A stretch of 64,000 nt of DNA from Regnicoccus_A sp014224355 (GCF_050920705.1 NZ_CP154799.1:2108001-2172000), one strand, 5' to 3'; counted from the first letter of the stretch, positions 8,196 through 17,912 are shown. Notes: generated by a model not told the origin, from the sequence alone. Made by a program: numbers and translations.

Positions 8196-8839
8196 CAGCG
8201 TGGGCTCCCCCTCTCGATCTGACGTCCTATGTGGGACGACGGAGAGAGTCAGCCTCCGTGACAACGCCACTGACGGTGGACGAAATTCAGGCGTTGGTGC
8301 AGGCGATTCCTGATCCCAAGTGGCGCTATGCGTTCCAGCTGCTGTCCGCTTATGGATTGCGCCCTGAGGAACTGCAGCACCTTGAAGTCCGCAATGGGCG
8401 TCTCTGGTGCAACTACTCCAAGGTCTCCAGTCGGGGGAAGACCGAGCCACGGCCGCTGCGGTTGTTGCCCTGCGATCCCTGGGCTGCAGCCTGGAATCTG
8501 GAAGCCACCTTCCGCTCTGATCGACTCCCCCCGATGAAGCCGGGCCTGGGTGCCGATGCGATGGGTTTGTACATGCGCCGCCGTGAACTCTGGCGAGAGC
8601 TGCGGCGCCGCTACGAAGAACAGGGCGAGAAGCTGGTGCTCTATTCCTGCCGCCATGCTTATGCACATCGGGCCCATACTCTCTGCCCGATGCTGCCCAC
8701 CTAATTCGTCGCGGCGGCCATGGGCCACAGCCTGGAGACGCACCTTGCCGCCTACAGCCGCTGGATCGGAGACGACGAAGTGGATGCCGCCTTCGAGCGG
8801 GCGTCGCAGCGGATGGAGCAGGACCTCCTAGCAGGCTGA
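8196..8839 (+). pseudogene. Tyrosine recombinase (phage-type integrase) C-terminal remnant
   Basis: The frame encodes the catalytic half of a tyrosine recombinase: YGLRPEELQHLEV (first Arg), LYSCRHAYAHRA (His/Arg box), then a TAA at 8702-8704, and in the same frame AAAMGHSLETHLAAYSRWIGDDE (GH box and nucleophilic Tyr), stopping at 8839. The 5' half is missing because the IS3 element abuts at 8195. The in-frame stop and local sequence scrambling just before it show decay. Such integrases usually sit at one edge of a genomic island or prophage, which fits the mobile character of the region. Confidence 0.75.
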
Positions 8840-8875
8840 GGTGCCTTGCGATGCTCGCTTTCGAGCTGCTGATCT

Positions 8876-8974
8876 TCAGCGGAGCTGCTTCTTCAGCCGC
8901 TCGGCGGAGCCCTGCAGCCCATCAAGGATGGCGCAGGCCAATGGCTCCGGGAAGGCGCTGGGCAGCTGCGCCTG
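8876..8974 (-). pseudogene. C-terminal fragment of an unrecognised gene
   Basis: Between the integrase remnant and the ISAs1 end, the minus strand reads 32 codons (QAQLPSAFPEPLACAILDGL, then LQGSAERLKKQLR) to a TGA at 8876. The amphipathic, protein-like composition suggests the tail of a gene cut by ISAs1 at 8975. No family recognised. Confidence 0.3.
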
Positions 8975-10216
8975 CAGGGCTGATTCAAAGTCTCAGCAGG
9001 AGTTGGCTGCCGGTTGCCGCTGCGCCATGGCCAACAGCGCTGTGATGTCGTGGCAGACAGCCTGCATCCCTGAACGGATGGACTGAAAGTCGCCCAGTCG
9101 CAGCAGGTTGAGAGCGGCTGTCCGCAGCGTCGCCAGCGCTCCGGCGCCGTTGCCCCGATAACGGTGGGCGTCCTCTTGCAGCTGGGTGTCGCGAATCCAG
9201 TGCCAGCTCTCAATGCTCCAGCGGTCTCGCACCAGTTGCAGCAGGGCTTCTGGGGTGGTGCGCAAGCTGGTGAGGAAGAAATGGGTCTGCCGGAAGGTCT
9301 TGCCGTCGCGGGTCCCGACGGCGATCACCTCCACGATCCAGCTGGTGCCGCTCCAGGCCTCACGGATGTGCTCCGGTGCCTGTTGGGCGCGGAGCGTCCA
9401 GGTGATGTCGCGACCGTGGCTGATCTCGTGATCCGTTGCCACGAATGGGGTCTTGCGCTTCCCCTGGAACTGGCTGCGAATCTGGCGATGCAGTGTCTTC
9501 TGGTTCCCTTTGACGGTCAGGAGGAAGTCGGCCCCCTGCTCGGTGAGCTGTTGAAAAACGGTTTCTGGGTGTGGAGGGCATCCGCCTGGATCAGCACCCC
9601 CTCGAGATCCAGCTCCCCGAGCAGTTGCCGTAGCACGGCCCGTTCGTGGTTCGCGCCAGTGGCGTAGCAGGCCTGCGAGATCGCCACACCCAAGGCGGCC
9701 GAGTACAGCGTCACCTGGGCAATGAACGCCGAACCACCGGCGGGTGTGGTCTCGATCGAGCCTCGCAGGGTCTTGCCGTCACACACCAGCTGATCGAGAT
9801 CCGCTGCACCACCAGGGATCTGGGCGATCGTCCAGTCACGGATGGCCGCGCACAGGGCCGCCACATCAACCTGCAGGAAGAAGTAGCGGAACGCTGAATC
9901 CGATGGGGGCCGCCGCAGTTCAAGGCCCAGCTGCTGACCCAGCACCGAATGGTGGCGCCGAGCAAACCGCTCCAGATCCCGCAAGCTTTCGCAGCCGCTC
10001 AGGATGCCCAGCACCGCCACAAGCAGCAGGTACCAGGCCGGAATGCGCACCCCACGCCGCATTCGCGCATCTGGAATCGCCTTGAGGAAGCTGATCAGAT
10101 CAAGATCAGTTGCGGCAGAAGCGGTTTCGGGCACAGGGAGGAGGCGATACCACCGAGCAAACCCCATGCAGGCAGCCCAGGCCAGGGCACCTGTGGCACA
10201 CTTTGAATCAGCCCTG
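8975..10216 (-). mobile_element. ISAs1-family element (inactive)
   Basis: About 1.24 kb bounded by inverted repeats CAGGGCTGATTCAAAGT(C/G)T at 8975 and, inverted, at 10216. Its right end sits inside an IS256-type transposase remnant. No target duplication could be matched. The transposase is frameshifted. Confidence 0.75.
8993..10167 (-). pseudogene. ISAs1-family transposase, frameshifted
   Basis: The first part begins at an ATG near 10167 and shows the ISAs1 N-terminus (FLKAIPDARMRRGVRIPAWY), GCESLRDLERFARRH, VCDGKTLRGS (first catalytic Asp) and LIQADALHTQKPFF (second Asp). The frame breaks near 9555 in a run of T, where one base is missing. The rest is in another frame: HEISHGRDITWTL, then RWSIESWHWIRDTQLQEDAH (catalytic Glu), stopping at 8993. 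Confidence 0.8.
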
Positions 10217-10308
10217 CCGCTGGCCCCGCCCAGCGCCTCCACCAGGGCGTCGACCTTACGGGTGGAAATGCCCCCGGTGTAGGCCTCCATCACTAAGGCG
10301 TAGAGCGC
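10217..10308 (-). pseudogene. IS256-family transposase fragment
   Basis: About 30 codons reading DRALYALVMEAYTGGISTRK and VDALVEALGG, the typical N-terminal part of the catalytic region of IS256/Mutator-type transposases. It is cut on one side by ISAs1 (10216) and on the other by an IS3 end (10309). Confidence 0.6.
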
Positions 10309-10335
10309 CCTGTCCAGAAAAACCAGACCACCTCA
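10309..10335. mobile_element. Orphan terminal repeat of an IS3 element
   Basis: CCTGTCCAGAAAAACCAG followed by ACCACCTCA is the inverted copy of the left end of the IS3 elements at 12195 and 41414. No body is attached, so only the end remains. Confidence 0.6.
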
Positions 10336-10419
10336 TATTAGGATGGCTGAGTAACATAAAGACAATAACTTCTAGCCTTTCAGGCTGGCAGACTTATTCA
10401 ATAATGCGATACAGTACAG

Positions 10420-11553
10420 TTGACTATGGGCTATCGAATGGATCAGGCCCAGCGAAACCGCTCAATTTCCACACCAGTGGCACCATCCATGCTTGAACTT
10501 CTATCAACAGAATTTAAGAATAGCACCGAAAGGCTTTCTCAGTCGTTTCAGAAGAATTCTCCTTGCCCACATGTCTCTGTCCAAAGCTTGCTTGAGCACA
10601 ACTTTTGTCGCCGGCTGATCTCTGAATTCCCAGCATGTGACCCAAGTGTTCTTGAAAAGTTCCATGCCAATGGGATGCGTGGTGGCAAGACCAAGCATCA
10701 GAGGATAAGGGAATTAGGCGATTCATTCTGCGCCTTTGACGACCTTGTTCAATCAAAAGAATTCTTGGAAATACTTACTCGTATTACTGGCATTTCAAAT
10801 CTTATCTATGATCCGGAATACTATGGCGGAGGGAGTCACGAGAGTCTCAATGGAGAACGCTTACTTCCGCATATTGACTACAACTATCATCCCACCACCC
10901 GCTGGTACCGAAGACTAAATCTATTGATCTACCTTAATCCTGAGTGGCAAGCTGAATGGGGAGGCCAGCTAGAGCTCCATTCTGACCCCTTAACCCCAGA
11001 CAAAGACCAGATTACTCGTTGTTCAGCTGGCATGAATAACTGCACGCTTCTAGAGACCACCTCCACTTCTTGGCATGGCTTTCCTGCAATCGAATTGCCA
11101 CATGACAAACGGCACTTAACAAGACGCTCGATTGCAGTCTATTATTATACTCTCCAACCGCCTTCAGACGACACCGCTCTCAATCGCTCTACTGTGTATG
11201 TTGACGAGCCTTTACCATCCCATATTACAGCCGGGCATGTCATGACCGAAAAAGACATACTCTTCTTGAGGGAACAGTGGCAGATGCGAGGCAATCACAG
11301 TCGTGTTCTTCTTGATGAAGTCATTAATCACGGGTATCAGTTCTCAAATTATCTAGAGCCTGGAAACACATTTAGCAATCAAGAAGCACAACGCATGCGT
11401 GATACTTATCAAGCCATAGAACGTCTCATAGACGAATTGGAGTGCCTGCATTTAGAATTTCGCAATCCGGATAAGACAGCAGACTCCAAATGTGCCTCAT
11501 GGTTGCGCAATCGCCAGAATAATGCTGTTCCATTTTTGGATACGTCATCTTGA
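10420..11553 (+). CDS. 2-oxoglutarate/Fe(II)-dependent oxygenase, prolyl-hydroxylase type
   Basis: 377 residues; a shorter start at 10489 (MLELLSTEF) is possible. The double-stranded beta-helix core is visible: LLPHIDYNYHP supplies the HxD pair, RRLNLLIYLNPEW and WGGQLELHSDP are the usual strands, SWHGFPAIELP gives the distal His and RRSIAVYYYT the 2-oxoglutarate-binding Arg. These enzymes hydroxylate proteins or small molecules using O2 and 2-oxoglutarate; the substrate cannot be told. About 100 residues after the core form a charged helical tail. The gene is clearly richer in A+T than the DNA around it and is isolated between IS remnants, which suggests recent transfer. About 290 bp of A+T-rich DNA without a gene follows. 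Confidence 0.82.
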   Translation: MTMGYRMDQAQRNRSISTPVAPSMLELLSTEFKNSTERLSQSFQKNSPCPHVSVQSLLEHNFCRRLISEFPACDPSVLEKFHANGMRGGKTKHQRIRELGDSFCAFDDLVQSKEFLEILTRITGISNLIYDPEYYGGGSHESLNGERLLPHIDYNYHPTTRWYRRLNLLIYLNPEWQAEWGGQLELHSDPLTPDKDQITRCSAGMNNCTLLETTSTSWHGFPAIELPHDKRHLTRRSIAVYYYTLQPPSDDTALNRSTVYVDEPLPSHITAGHVMTEKDILFLREQWQMRGNHSRVLLDEVINHGYQFSNYLEPGNTFSNQEAQRMRDTYQAIERLIDELECLHLEFRNPDKTADSKCASWLRNRQNNAVPFLDTSS

Positions 11554-11847
11554 ATGGTCTACAAAAGAATTTTTTTCAACTCTATCCAAATCAACAATGG
11601 AGATTAGATGCATGCCTGTTTTCTATGTCTAAACTCCAAAAGGGCATACGTGAATGCAATTAAAAAGGGGGATAGCAACTTTTTGCTAGCTATTGGTCAA
11701 CACAAAACTGGAGCCTGTCTACATGAAGTTGCAAGCCCAAAGGGCGGCAATATGCTGCAATTACGCTACCGTGGATGTCGTTAACACAGTAATATATCCT
11801 TTTCCATTAAAATAAGTTTATTCAAGGGAGCCTTGGCTCAGGCATAA
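11554..11847. other. Intergenic region, no gene seen
   Basis: 294 bp of A+T-rich sequence between the oxygenase stop and the IS5 end. No open frame with coding character and no clear hairpin terminator was found. Confidence 0.5.
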
Positions 11848-11981
11848 GGTTACCTCGAATAATCAGTAATTTACAGGGGCTTTGCGGACACAAAGAAGCC
11901 GCCGAAGAGGCGGCAAAGCAAGGGAATCTTTTCTCAACCATTGACGAGATTGCTCGGACTATGGGAGCTTCTCCGGCGGAT

Positions 11982-12194
11982 TCATGCAACAACTGCTATA
12001 AGGGAAGAGCGCTGGAGATAACGAAGAAAGTTGAAGGTAAGGTTCTTGAGGCCCCACCAAGCTTCATTCCTTTCTAGCCCAATCTTTCTTGTCAGCTTTC
12101 CACCCATGGAAATAGTCATGCAGCCGAAGACATGCTCCACGCAAGCTCTGATTGACGACTTGACACGATTCAGTTCCCTGGCTGCGTCGCTGAG
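11982..12194 (-). pseudogene. IS5 transposase, C-terminal part (split)
   Basis: Reads SDAARELNRVKSSIRACVEH (catalytic Glu) through WWGLKNLTFNFLRYL, matching the end of the intact transposase at 22747-23751. The stop codon of the intact copy is changed to CAG, so the frame runs on for 12 more codons to 11982. The rest of the gene lies at 15935-16759, on the far side of the IS3 insertion. Confidence 0.85.
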
Positions 12195-12274
12195 TGAGGT
12201 GGACTGGTTTTTCTGGACAGGGCCCATCGTTAACCTCTGAGGCGGGGCACCGCCCCTGAATGGGGCTCCCATCG

Positions 12275-12799
12275 ATGAGCAAACGCCGTACCCACAGCCC
12301 CGAGTTCAAGGCCAAGGTCGCCATGGAGGCGATCAGCGGCCGTAAGACATTGCAGGAGATCGCCGCCGATCACGCGGTGCATCCGATCCAGGTGAGCCAG
12401 TGGAAGAAACAGCTGCTGGAAGGTGCCAGCGAGCTGTTCACGCGAGGGAAGAAGACGCAGGCTAAGGACGAGAGCCAGGCCAAGGAGGCCGAGCTGTTCC
12501 AGCAGATCGGCAAGCTCCAGATGGAGCTGGAGTGGCTCAAAAAAATCACAGCTGCTGTGATGCCCATGAACTGCGAAAGCTGGTCGATCATGACCACCCT
12601 GAGCTCAGCGTCAGCCGCCAGTGCGAACTGCTGGGCCTGGCTCGATCCACGCTCTACTACCGGCCCACTCCGGTGCGTGAATCGACGTTGCGGCTCATGG
12701 CCAGGATTGACGCTCTCTACCTGGAGGACCCCTGCAGCGGCAGTCGCCGGATGGTGGACTATCTGGCCAGAGAAGGAATTCCGATCAGCCGCGACCGCA
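12275..12799 (+). pseudogene. IS3 OrfA and 5' part of OrfB, cut by IS21
   Basis: OrfA starts at the ATG at 12275 (MSKRRTHSPEFKAKVAMEAI) with a helix-turn-helix and ends near ELEWLKK, where a run of seven A (12539-12545) precedes orfB in the -1 frame. OrfB continues as SRQCELLGLARSTLYYRPTP and SGSRRMVDYLAREGIPISRD until the IS21 insertion after 12799. The rest is at 15276-15919. Confidence 0.85.
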
Positions 12800-12889
12800 T
12801 GTCAGGCGACAGCGAAAACTGGCCCAGATGCGACACGAAATCTGGCCCCCCTCCGCGATCCACTAACCAGGGCCAGCGCGCAGCCTGCG

Positions 12890-14257
12890 GTGCTGTCACT
12901 TCTGGAGCAGAGCTCCCGGGATGCGGCGTTGGAAACCCCAGAGGATGTTCAGGCGATCCTTGGCCTCACCGCAGCTGGCTGGGGCCGGCGACGGATTGCC
13001 AAGGAGCTGGGCTGCTCGCCTGAGACCGTCCGCAAGTACCGGCGGCAAGGCGGCTGGGAGGCCTACGGCAAGCCCCGGAGGATTGGCGTCCTCGATGGTC
13101 AGTGCGACTGGATCAGGGAGCGGTTCCTTGCCCACAACGGCAATGCCGATGTGGTGCGCCAGGAGCTGGCCAGCGAGAAGGGCATCGCCGTGTCATTGCG
13201 CACCGTGGAGCGGGCGGTGGGGCCCTGGCGGCAGGAGCTGCGGGCCGCTGCCCTGGCAACGGTGCGGTTTGAGACGCCGCCGGGCAAGCAACTGCAGGCC
13301 GATTTCGGTGAGACCTACGCCCGCATCGCCGGTGAGAGGGCCAAGGTGCACCTGTGCGTGCTGACTTTGGGGTACTCCCGGAGGCTGGTGGTGCGGGCCT
13401 ACCGGCATGAGCGCCAGGTCAACTGGTTGTTGGCGATGGAGGAGGCCTTCCGCTACTGGCGGGGGGTGCCGGCCGAGGTGCTGTTCGATAACGCCCGTGC
13501 CCTGGTCAAGGAGCACGATCCGGCTCGCCAGGTGCTGGTATTCAACGAACGGCTCGACGCCTTTGCCCGCTACTGGAGGTTCCTCCCCAAAGCCTGCCGG
13601 CCCTACCGGGCCAGGACCAAGGGGAAGGACGAGCGCGGCGTCGGTTACGTCAAGACCAATGCGGTGGCCGGTCGTGAGTTCGCCAGCTGGGAGGCGCTGG
13701 AAGCCCACCTGGAGCGCTGGAGCCGGGAGGTGGCCGATGTTCGCATCCACGGAACGACCGGTGAACAGCCGGTGGTGCGTTTCCAGCGGGAGGAGGCCGC
13801 CGCCCTGCAGCCGTTGCCCCATAAGCCGTCGTTCCTGGCGGAGCGGGAGCTGGTGCGGGTGGTCCACAACGACGCCTGCGTCGAGGTGGAGGGCAACTGG
13901 TACAGCGTGCCCTGGGCACTGCTCAAGCAGCGGGTGAGCGTGTTGGTGCGGGATCAGCAGGTGCAGATCCGCCATGGCGGCCGGGTTGTTGCCCGGCATG
14001 GGCGCGTGGCAGCCAATCGGCGCCATCGCTCCGTGCTGCGGGGGCATTGGGACGGCCTGGTGCCAGCACCGCAGCAGGACTTGGCCGAACAGTCATTGCC
14101 GTCAGCCGATGGCGCGCTCTGCGTTGGGCCCGCCTCCACCACGTCCCCGCCCTGTGGGGGCGGAACGCGGCGGCGGGCACCGGTGGTGCGCAGCTCAGAA
14201 CTGGCCCGCTCCCTGGCGGTCTATGCCGCCGAGGTGGGCGAGGAAGTGGCGGCATGA
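12890..14257 (+). CDS. istA: IS21-family transposase IstA
   Basis: 455 residues from a GTG at 12890; the frame is open further upstream but only because it runs out of the disrupted IS3 gene. An N-terminal helix-turn-helix (LTAAGWGRRRIAKELGCSPE) is followed by the integrase core with QADFGETY (Asp), EVLFDNARALVKEH (Asp) and GKDERGVGYVK (Glu). A C-terminal beta-rich domain includes VEGNWYSVPW. The stop TGA overlaps the istB ATG as ATGA, so the two are translationally coupled. IstA catalyses strand transfer. Confidence 0.9.
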   Translation: MLSLLEQSSRDAALETPEDVQAILGLTAAGWGRRRIAKELGCSPETVRKYRRQGGWEAYGKPRRIGVLDGQCDWIRERFLAHNGNADVVRQELASEKGIAVSLRTVERAVGPWRQELRAAALATVRFETPPGKQLQADFGETYARIAGERAKVHLCVLTLGYSRRLVVRAYRHERQVNWLLAMEEAFRYWRGVPAEVLFDNARALVKEHDPARQVLVFNERLDAFARYWRFLPKACRPYRARTKGKDERGVGYVKTNAVAGREFASWEALEAHLERWSREVADVRIHGTTGEQPVVRFQREEAAALQPLPHKPSFLAERELVRVVHNDACVEVEGNWYSVPWALLKQRVSVLVRDQQVQIRHGGRVVARHGRVAANRRHRSVLRGHWDGLVPAPQQDLAEQSLPSADGALCVGPASTTSPPCGGGTRRRAPVVRSSELARSLAVYAAEVGEEVAA

Positions 14258-15117
14258 GTCCTGCCAAAACCGGTCAACCAGATCGTCGTCAGGAGCTGAT
14301 GGTCACGACACCGCCGGTCTCCGCCCTGGAGCTCGACGACATGCTCACCCGCCTGCGACTGACCGCGATCCGCGACCAGCTCGACAACCTGCTCGAGGAG
14401 GCGGCCCGCAAGGAGCTGAACCTGCGCGAGGCGTTGGCCTGGCTGTGTGCTGCGGAGATCGCCCGCAAGGACCAGCGGCGAATCGCGATGGCGATGAGCA
14501 TTGCGAAATTCCCGTTCGTGCGGACCCTGGAGGGGTTTGAGTACGAGGCCCAGCCCTCGCTCGATCCAGGCCAGATCCGGGAACTCGCCACTTGCCGCTG
14601 GGTGGCCAACGGCGACACCCTGCTGCTGCTGGGTCCGCCGGGGGTGGGCAAGACCCACCTGGCCGTCGCCCTGGGGCGTGAGGCGGTGAGCAAGGGCTAC
14701 ACCGTGCAGTACGTCTCGGCGATGGAGCTGATCTCCACCCTGGCCCGGGCCCACAACCAGACGGCGCTGGAGAACCGGCTGAGCCAGTACGGCAAGAGCA
14801 AGCTGCTGATCATTGACGAGCTGGGCTACCTGCCGCTGGAGCCCGATGCGGCCCACCTGTTCTTCCAGCTGATCTCCCGCCGCTACGAGCGCGGCAGCGT
14901 GCTGATCACCTCCAACCGCCCCGTCATGGAGTGGGGTGAGGTGTTCGGTGATCAGGTCGTCGCCACCGCGATCCTCGATCGCCTGCTGCACCACAGCCAT
15001 GTGCTGACCGTGCGGGGCGACAGCTACCGCCTGCGTGAGAAACGCCGCTCCGGTCTGATCAAGAGCAGCAGTGCGGTAAGCACCATCCCCGCCACCGGGG
15101 AGGAAGGGAGCCCATGA
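14254..15117 (+). CDS. istB: IS21 helper ATPase IstB
   Basis: 287 residues from the ATG that overlaps the istA stop. Walker A GPPGVGKTH, Walker B LLIIDELGYL and the IstB/DnaC-like sensor region SVLITSNRPVMEWGEVFGD are all present. IstB binds DNA as an ATP-driven multimer and directs the transposase to target DNA. Full length, no visible defect. Confidence 0.92.
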   Translation: MSPAKTGQPDRRQELMVTTPPVSALELDDMLTRLRLTAIRDQLDNLLEEAARKELNLREALAWLCAAEIARKDQRRIAMAMSIAKFPFVRTLEGFEYEAQPSLDPGQIRELATCRWVANGDTLLLLGPPGVGKTHLAVALGREAVSKGYTVQYVSAMELISTLARAHNQTALENRLSQYGKSKLLIIDELGYLPLEPDAAHLFFQLISRRYERGSVLITSNRPVMEWGEVFGDQVVATAILDRLLHHSHVLTVRGDSYRLREKRRSGLIKSSSAVSTIPATGEEGSP

Positions 15118-15275
15118 GCATCCCGCCCCTCCCCATCCACCCCCATTCCCAACGACTGATGAGCAAGACCAACCGACGCCGGCCACGGCGTCAACAAGCC
15201 GGGGCTACAGCCTCACAGGGTGGGCCAGATTTCGTGTCGCCGGAGGACCAATTCCGGATGTCGCTTGACACCGCA

Positions 15276-15919
15276 TGCGAAACCTCATGCGCCGCATGGG
15301 TTTACGGGCGATCTACCAGAAGCCTCGCACCACGATTCCAGGCGATCCATCCGAGCGCTTCCCCTGCCTGGTGGATCTCAAACAGGTCACGGCCGTGGAT
15401 CAGGTGTGGGCAACCGATATCACCTACATCCCACTGCAGAAAGGGTTTCTCTACCTGGTGGCGATCGTGGATCTCTTCTCCAGGAATATTCTCAGCTGGA
15501 AGCTCTCCAACAGCCTTGACACGGAGTTCTGTCTGGAGGCTTTGGAGATGGCCCTCTCTGGTGGCCGTAGGCCAGAAATCTTCCACTCCGATCAAGGCTG
15601 TCAATTCACCTCTGGTGACTATGTGGCGCGACTCAAGGAAGAGGAGATCAAAATCAGCTGGTCAGGCAGAAGGCGCTGCTACGACAACATCTTGGTGGAG
15701 AGGCTGTGGCGGACGGTTAAATATGAGGAGGTGTATCTGCGTGCCTACAGCGATGGCTGGGATGCAGAGATCAGCCTGGCCCGCTTCCTGTGGAGGTACT
15801 GCCATGTAAGGCCACACAGCTCTTTGGGAGGCAAAACTCCCAATGCGGTCTACACTGAGACCGAACTTTGTAACTCCCGTCCGGGGTTAACGATGTCAGG
15901 GGCCCAGGCTGTCCAATAA
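15276..15919 (+). pseudogene. IS3 OrfB, 3' part after the IS21 insertion
   Basis: Resumes with NLMRRMGLRAIYQKPRTT, then WATDITYIPLQKGFLY (Asp), FHSDQGCQFTSGDY (Asp), SWSGRRRCYDNILVERLWRT (Glu) and the stop at 15917-15919. It joins in frame with the part ending at 12799 once the IS21 and one CCGCA are removed. Confidence 0.85.
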
Positions 15920-15934
15920 AAGGCACCCACCTCA

Positions 15935-16759
15935 GAGCGGATGATTGCGAGCTCCTTTTTCGTGGATCAGACTCTCGAAGCCACCGAGACTCAGAAGATC
16001 CTCAAAGCATTCACCTGAATAAGCTGAGTCTGCCCAGACATAGTCATGTTCGTTTTCTGGATCAAGCAAGCGTGGAAGCATCTGACTGTCGTGGATATTG
16101 GCAGGCGTGACAGCATATCGGCGGATGAATCCATGGTCGACATCGATGCAGATGCTGTTTTTGTAACCGTAGCAACTGATGCCGTTCTTTTTTGTCCAGC
16201 GAGCATCTAAATCCTTCTGCTGCAAGCGATCTGGGTTTTCATCCCAGCCCTCCGGCAGCCTCCCGGCTTTGATTTCTCTGTTCTCCTCGCGGGTATTGCG
16301 TTGCTTGGGAACCGGGACGAGAGTCGCATCAATGATCTGGCCACCGCGGGCTTGGAGGCCCTGGGAGCGGAGGTAGGCCTCAAACATCTCGAAGAGCTCT
16401 TCGATAACTTCCGCTTTGCGCAGTCGCTCTCTGAAGAAGGCGACTGTGGTGGCATCTGGAATGCTGTTCATCACACCAAGCCCGACAAACTCCTCAAAAG
16501 AGCGCCTGTCATTAACCTGGAATTCAAGCTCTTCATCGCTGAGGTTGAAAAGCTGCTGGAGTACGAGCATCTTGAAAAGGATCAGCGGATCAATCCTCTT
16601 GCGCCCTGCATTGGTCTTGCGCTCCTGGACATAGCCCTTGTCGAGCAGTGGGCGGAATGATTCCCAGGGGATAGAATCAGCCAGACGCTTGAGAACTGGC
16701 TTTTTGTCCTGGAGCTTTGTGACTCTTTGCTGCTCGTCCCAAAAGCCTCTCTGACCCAC
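15935..16759 (-). pseudogene. IS5 transposase, N-terminal part (split)
   Basis: Starts at a GTG at 16759 as MGQRGFWDEQQRVTKLQDKK and runs to KGARNHPL, where the IS3 is inserted. It contains GGQIIDATLVPVPKQ (first Asp) and VWADSAYSGECFEDL (second Asp). Almost identical to the intact copy at 22747. Confidence 0.85.
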
Positions 16760-16876
16760 GGTTGTCGTGAAGATTGCTCAACCGATCATAATTGGCATCA
16801 TGTCGCAATCAAGTGTCTTGTTGATTTTTCGAGGTGCCCATAAGTGTATCAATTTTAAGGCCACAATATCAAATAC

Positions 16877-17251
16877 TTATTCAACGACAAAGAAAATTTC
16901 ATTGGATTTCACACCGGTCTCCTTATCGACAAGGGAAAGAGGGTACGAGCCTGGCTGCTCATATAACTTTTCAGGTACAACTGCTGTAACCAAAGTCCCA
17001 TTATCTCTTACCGCAACATTAGGCAATTCAACTCCCGAGAGGATGGGCACACTCTTTGATGTAACACCCTCAGATATAATCCAAAGAGCGCTAGATCCAT
17101 CCGGCTGTACATTAAACCGTACTCCTGCCTTAATATTATCTGGACCAACAGACTTAACAACCATCTCAGATGGTTTTTCTTGGCAACCTGTTAGCAAAGA
17201 AAAAGCAATGGGAGCAGCAAAAACTGCAGAAGCCAGATGTGTAAAACGCAT
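16877..17251 (-). CDS. Putative lipoprotein
   Basis: 124 residues. A basic N-terminus and hydrophobic core end in the lipobox LLTGC (Cys about 23), so the protein is probably lipidated and anchored in a membrane. The mature part, about 100 residues, reads as alternating beta strands (IKAGVRFNVQPDGSSALWI, LPNVAVRDNGTLVTAVVPEK, GSYPLSLVDKETG), like an immunoglobulin or IPT-type domain. The 3' end stops 37 bp from the IS5 element, so the gene seems intact. It is richer in A+T than its neighbours. No specific family recognised. Confidence 0.6.
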   Translation of the reverse strand: MRFTHLASAVFAAPIAFSLLTGCQEKPSEMVVKSVGPDNIKAGVRFNVQPDGSSALWIISEGVTSKSVPILSGVELPNVAVRDNGTLVTAVVPEKLYEQPGSYPLSLVDKETGVKSNEIFFVVE

Positions 17252-17381
17252 TGTCCAAACGAGCTTATTTCAAAATTGTAGGTGATGACTGGCAAGCTGT
17301 GCCAGCACCCCCTCTGCCAGGAAAGTTGACGCCTCTCCATCCCGACCATTTTTCCACCAGGGGGCTTGATGGAGCAGAGCA

Positions 17382-17912
17382 ATGGGGCGTTACAGCGAGG
17401 CCGTGAGGGCTGATGTGAGGAGGCTAATGAGCCCGCCGCACAGGCAGAGCGTGGCCCGGATTTCAGAGGAGCTGGGCATCCACGTGATCACCCTCTACAA
17501 ATGGAGGAAGACCTGGCGGTTGCAGGGAGAGGTGGTGCCGGCATCCGAGAAGGAACCAGAGGGCTGGAGCCCTGCCGACAAGTTCACGGTGGTGCTGGAG
17601 ACGGCTGGGTTGAACGCCACTGAGCTCAGCGCCTACTGCCGCGAGCGGGGTCTGTTTCCTGAGCAGGTGGACCGCTGGCGGCAGGCCGCCCAGGATGCCA
17701 ATGAAAAGCCAGTGCTCGCCTTGAAAGAGCAGAAGGAGCTCGAGAAGCTCCGAGCCCAGGACCAGCGGGAGATCAAGGCCCTCAAAAAGGAGCTGCAGCG
17801 CAAGGAGAAGGCCCTGGCGGAGGCGGCGGCCTTGCTGGTGCTGCGAAAAAAGTGGGAGGCCTACTCCTTCGGAGAAGCCTGCGGCTACAGCTCGGAGGAC
17901 GCGGAAGGCTGA
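17382..17912 (+). CDS. IS3-family OrfA, type D
   Basis: 176 residues: helix-turn-helix SVARISEELGIHVITLYKWR, a middle domain with ELSAYCRERGLFPEQVDRWR, and a C-terminal coiled coil of Lys/Glu/Leu. It overlaps orfB, which is in the -1 frame, so an OrfAB fusion by frameshifting is expected. Confidence 0.85.
   Translation: MGRYSEAVRADVRRLMSPPHRQSVARISEELGIHVITLYKWRKTWRLQGEVVPASEKEPEGWSPADKFTVVLETAGLNATELSAYCRERGLFPEQVDRWRQAAQDANEKPVLALKEQKELEKLRAQDQREIKALKKELQRKEKALAEAAALLVLRKKWEAYSFGEACGYSSEDAEG

Larger units (their letters stand above)
12800..15270 (+). mobile_element. IS21-family element, nested innermost
   Basis: 2471 bp starting TGTCAGGCGACA and ending TGTCGCTTGACA, with a second internal pair of end motifs (GCGACACGAAATCTGGCCC on both sides, inverted). 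The 5-bp target duplication is CCGCA (12795-12799 and 15271-15275). It carries istA and istB overlapping by four bases, both intact, so it is the youngest layer of the nest and potentially active. Confidence 0.9.
12195..15934 (+). mobile_element. IS3-family element inserted in IS5 and split by IS21
   Basis: Ends TGAGGTGG (12195) and CCACCTCA (15934) with a 3-bp target duplication GAG (12192-12194 and 15935-15937); joining the flanks restores the IS5 coding sequence. Without the IS21 and its duplication the element is 1264 bp, close to the 1266 bp copy at 41414-42679. Confidence 0.88.
11848..16839 (-). mobile_element. IS5-family element, copy 2, split by IS3 and IS21
   Basis: Ends GGTTACCTCGAA (11848) and its partner GGGCACCTCGAAAAAT (inverted, ending 16839), flanked by a 4-bp duplication ATAA (11844-11847 and 16840-16843). 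Removing the IS3 insertion and its 3-bp duplication leaves 1249 bp, exactly the length of the intact copy at 22667-23915. Confidence 0.85.
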
